Below are positions 61,507 through 64,000 of a DNA stretch of 64,000 nucleotides, piece by piece. Origin of the DNA: Lobosporangium transversale (lineage: Eukaryota > Mortierellomycota > Mortierellomycetes > Mortierellales > Mortierellaceae); NCBI RefSeq assembly GCF_002105155.1, contig NW_019029008.1, positions 310,001 through 374,000 of the forward strand, given 5' to 3'. The notes under the pieces are model-generated. The model was not told where the DNA came from, did no database searches, and saw nothing but the letters and a program-made list of their open reading frames with translations. The position numbers and the translations under genes were made by a program. Numbering within the stretch: position 1 is the first letter of the stretch; each line of letters opens with the position of its first letter.

Positions 61507-61567
61507 TACATCGCTCCTCCATTTTGCTTTGTTGATTGACAAACTACATTCTGATACTAAAGAAAAT

Positions 61568-62173
61568 ATGACTTTTCATTACCCAGAAACAGCGCAGGAA
61601 GACCCTTCTATTGAAGCGCTGCGCAGAGAGTTGGCAGCTGTTTCGCTAGTGCTCAGAAACACACAACAGGATCTCAAGGATGTTGAAGATAACCTCGCAT
61701 ACATTCAAGCAGAGCGCAATACAGCACTATTCAGTCTCGCTGAGACCAAACTCGACCTGCAAAACGCCAGAGACGCTCTTGCCAATAGTGAGCGTGCACG
61801 CCGAGAGGCCAATCAGGATCGGGTCATTTCTCGCCCTTGTAAAGAGCAGGAAGTCTTTGTTATTTTAAAGTTTCAAAAGCCTCAACCATCACCTGTCGGA
61901 GGATTTCGCATCTTTGCACAGCAACGAAAGGTCGTTGACCGCAGACTGAAGCAATTCATTGCTGATAACCCTGAGCTGGATGCCGTTGATGTTGAGGAGT
62001 TGCGATTTGATCGTTCGCCGAGGGGAGAAAACGTCATTCAACATATGAGGCGCGATAAAGATGCCCCAATCAAGCTCAGTCGTCGCAACTTCATCCTCAA
62101 GGACGGCAAGACGGAGGATGAGATGGTTGAATATATCACACGAGTTTTCAACACCCATACCCAGGAGAACTAA
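61568..62173 (+). CDS. Coiled-coil protein with possible viral DUF3627-like C-terminus
   Basis: 201 residues from the ATG at 61568, 61 bp beyond the Tc1 right end. Residues ~10-90 form a predicted coiled coil (DDs and Glu/Leu heptads such as LRRELAAVSLVLRNTQQDLK). The C-terminal ~100 residues start with EVFVILKFQKP, then GFRIFAQQRKVVDRRLKQFI, and later FDRSPRGENVIQHMR. That order (strand, RIFAQQ strand, basic helix, 'n-hiq/rik' end) resembles the DUF3627 module at the C-terminus of KilA-N/MSV199 proteins of large DNA viruses. This is recognition by eye and uncertain. The N-terminal DNA-binding domain normally found with it is absent; the Tc1 element sits where it might have been encoded. It could instead be a fungal lineage-specific gene. 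Confidence 0.5.
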   Translation: MTFHYPETAQEDPSIEALRRELAAVSLVLRNTQQDLKDVEDNLAYIQAERNTALFSLAETKLDLQNARDALANSERARREANQDRVISRPCKEQEVFVILKFQKPQPSPVGGFRIFAQQRKVVDRRLKQFIADNPELDAVDVEELRFDRSPRGENVIQHMRRDKDAPIKLSRRNFILKDGKTEDEMVEYITRVFNTHTQEN

Positions 62174-62858
62174 ACTGTCCAATAAAGTAATCTTGACATT
62201 TCACACAATTTCTTTTTAAAAAGATATTGTGCTGCTGAGGTAAATTGTATTTGTAATGGGTGTTCCCCAGCAATGTGTGTGTTCAGTAGGTGTGCTACGG
62301 AGCAGTTTAAGACATCGGTCAATGAGTGTTGTATTCACAACAGGAGGGTCGTCCCAATAATAATCCACCTCAACTCCGGTGAAACATTTATCCGGTGGGT
62401 AGACTTGCAAATGCATTCTGTAAAAGAAAAAAAAAATATTGGAAGTCTACCCACCGCCAAGCCTGGTTCGTGTGCATGCTTTTAATACATAATATTCTCA
62501 TTGGAAGGTTTGGTGTCACTGGAGCCAGAGATTTGGAACTAACACCGCTTCTGGTCTGCATTTTTCCTCTATAATTCCTATGGAGATGAAGATGAAGGCA
62601 GCCTAGAAGGCGGTCATCCGAATCCAAGTAGTCACCCAAGATCCAAAGAATTGAGCAATATCCAGAAGTTGGCGAAAGGCGCATTGATATCGATGGAAAG
62701 ATCTTTGAAATATATTTAAAAAAAGTATGCAGTTTGAGGTAGTGAGGGGGTTGATCTTGTAGTTTTAAACACGTTGATCCAATATAGTTGGACAGATAGC
62801 TCGAGAATGGCGGTACATGGCTCACTCCACTTCCACATCCAAGCCAAGATACCAAAGC
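62174..62858. other. Intergenic region with inverted repeat
   Basis: Between the converging coiled-coil gene (+) and Harbinger-type transposase (-). It contains a 17-bp inverted repeat (62394-62456). A minus-strand frame at 62416-62216 has protein-like composition (VEVDYYWDDPPVVNTTLIDR) but no domain and may be a fragment of an element-associated protein. Confidence 0.4.
62394..62456. repeat. Inverted repeat / potential hairpin
   Basis: GGTGGGTAGACTT at 62394-62406, continuing to CAA at 62410, pairs with 62440-62456, 16 of 17 positions. The 29-nt spacer is A-rich. It could be an element end, a foldback or a terminator-like RNA stem. Confidence 0.65.
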
Positions 62859-64000
62859 TCAATTGCCATAACTATGATTCAGGATCTCATCGTCAGCATT
62901 GGAAGAGGTGAGTGAATTGTTTAAGAAGGCATCCTGCAGTTTGAAGATACTTCGTGCATGATCCATCTTGACTTTATAACTTGGAGTCAAAACCTGTACA
63001 AGAGTGGCGTTATTACCATCTGGATATTCAAAGCTGTCCTGTGTCCAATGGCTATGATGCGCCTCGGCGGTGATATTGCGCAATGCTACCATGCGTTTGA
63101 TGTTGAGGAGCAAGCAGCACAGCTTGAATTGCAATGAAAAAGTGCTCTTCTCTGAGCTCTTCTCTGAGACTCTATTCACCACAGTGTTGCTGAATTTGTT
63201 GAAGGTGGTCTGCATTTCCCCAAAATAGCTTTCAATCCTTGAGCGAAAGCTGCCAAACATGTCGTTATATCTACTCTCGCTGTCTGTCAATGCAATTCCT
63301 TTGCATTTGCGGATTGGGCAGCTGAAATTTGACGATTTCAATATTCCACTGCCTGTTATAATGCCCTCAATATACTGTGTATAGCCACCATCTAGAGCAA
63401 TGCAATCAAGGGGATGGATCTTCTTCTCAATAGCCATTCTAGAAAGCATGGTTCCATCATTAAAATCGCGGCATTTACCGGGCTGAGATACAAAAACAAC
63501 CATACCATTAATATCGCAGCATACCTGCGTGCGGAATCCTGACTTTTTGAGTTTGTATGAATACATGCTAGCTTTATCTGCATTGATGTAAGCGACTCGG
63601 CTGTCATGACCATCGAGGTGCATCGTGATGTGTTGAATGACTCTGGATTCACATCCCGTGAAGAGAGCAAACGCAGCCTTATGCTTGAACACATACTTGC
63701 CAAATAGGCGGTCAGTTTCCCTTCTAAAACATGTGCCTCCCTGCCAAAAAAAGTCCTTATAGACATCATGAAACGAACTTTTGGGCAAGAATGCACCCAT
63801 CTCACCAGTTGGAATACCTTTCAACAGCATATAAAGTATAAGCACGCCTTTCTCAGCATTCCTGTATGGGCCAGGATAAGGCCTCGTGCCAAAAATCACA
63901 GCCAGGAAAAAGTACACAGGAATGATGCCCAACTTGTTCTGTACAAAGTCTTTGATCTTTCGAATATCTTGTATATCTTTGATCTCAGTACGGTGGAATT
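62859..64000 (-). CDS. Harbinger-type (DDE_4) transposase, 5' end off window
   Basis: The frame is open from the right window edge to a stop at 62859 (380 codons seen, start not in window). It shows a DDE superfamily endonuclease pattern. NADKASMYSYKLKKSGFRTQ holds the first Asp. VCCDINGMVVFVSQPGKCRDFND matches the 'G..HD' block. CIALDGGY gives the second Asp, and SRIESYFGEMQTTFNKF the Glu with the typical helix after it. A Cys pair (CPIRKCKG) sits between the last two acidic residues. This family usually needs a separate Myb-like partner, which is not visible here. No terminal repeats were identified. The seen part is free of stops. Confidence 0.75.
   Translation of the reverse strand, partial: FHRTEIKDIQDIRKIKDFVQNKLGIIPVYFFLAVIFGTRPYPGPYRNAEKGVLILYMLLKGIPTGEMGAFLPKSSFHDVYKDFFWQGGTCFRRETDRLFGKYVFKHKAAFALFTGCESRVIQHITMHLDGHDSRVAYINADKASMYSYKLKKSGFRTQVCCDINGMVVFVSQPGKCRDFNDGTMLSRMAIEKKIHPLDCIALDGGYTQYIEGIITGSGILKSSNFSCPIRKCKGIALTDSESRYNDMFGSFRSRIESYFGEMQTTFNKFSNTVVNRVSEKSSEKSTFSLQFKLCCLLLNIKRMVALRNITAEAHHSHWTQDSFEYPDGNNATLVQVLTPSYKVKMDHARSIFKLQDAFLNNSLTSSNADDEILNHSYGN

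Noticed and set aside
1-64000. CRISPR arrays, bacterial operons, Shine-Dalgarno sites
   Set aside because: No spaced direct-repeat arrays seen; the genes are intron-containing and eukaryotic.

Overview
The window looks like nuclear DNA of an early-diverging filamentous fungus, most probably a Mortierella-type member of the Mucoromycota (inference). The protein-coding genes are split by GT..AG introns, mostly about 70-350 bp. The conserved genes are eukaryotic housekeeping genes: Dus1, Sec5, Nop56, Not4, a B-type cyclin and a full O-GlcNAc transferase. The sequence carries about 35 poly(A)/poly(T) runs of 20 bp or more, even inside introns. All gene models come from reading frames and splice signals by eye, with no transcript or database support.

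Layout. 1-1631: 5' part of an unrecognised SR-like gene on the minus strand that runs off the left edge. 2381-4295: dihydrouridine synthase DUS1 (-). 5728-7411: a type II membrane glycosyltransferase of the LARGE/GT49 type (+). 7412-16357: a 9-kb A/T-tract-rich stretch with no convincing gene. 16358-20902: a five-exon C2H2 zinc-finger regulator (+). 21456-25636: exocyst subunit SEC5 in eleven exons (+). 26386-28732: a second GT49 paralogue (+). 28733-31308: gene-poor, with a decayed coding remnant. 31309-37636: a 2038-residue O-GlcNAc transferase with a Q-rich N-terminus (-). 37637-41328: gene-poor. 41329-43387: NOP56 (-). 43891-49044: NOT4 (+), divergent from NOP56. 49045-51664: gene-poor. 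51665-53919: B-type cyclin (-). 54263-55015: a putative GNAT acetyltransferase (+), divergent from the cyclin.

From 55 kb to the right edge the character changes to an accessory, transposon-rich block. It holds a decayed minus-strand gene, a PD-(D/E)XK-like gene broken by a 423-bp hAT-type insertion with a perfect 8-bp target duplication plus a stop and a frameshift, a small hypothetical gene, a complete Tc1/mariner element with an intact transposase, a coiled-coil protein whose C-terminus resembles the DUF3627 module of large DNA virus KilA-N/MSV199 proteins, and a Harbinger-type (DDE_4) transposase cut by the window end.

The housekeeping genes share no obvious operon-like logic. Two shared themes stand out: glycosylation (two GT49 enzymes and one GT41 enzyme within 32 kb) and RNA/translation control (DUS1, NOP56, NOT4). 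The most notable novelty candidates are the hAT insertion in the nuclease-like gene, the virus-like protein beside the Tc1 copy, and an 18-bp intronic hairpin at an alternative end of NOT4.
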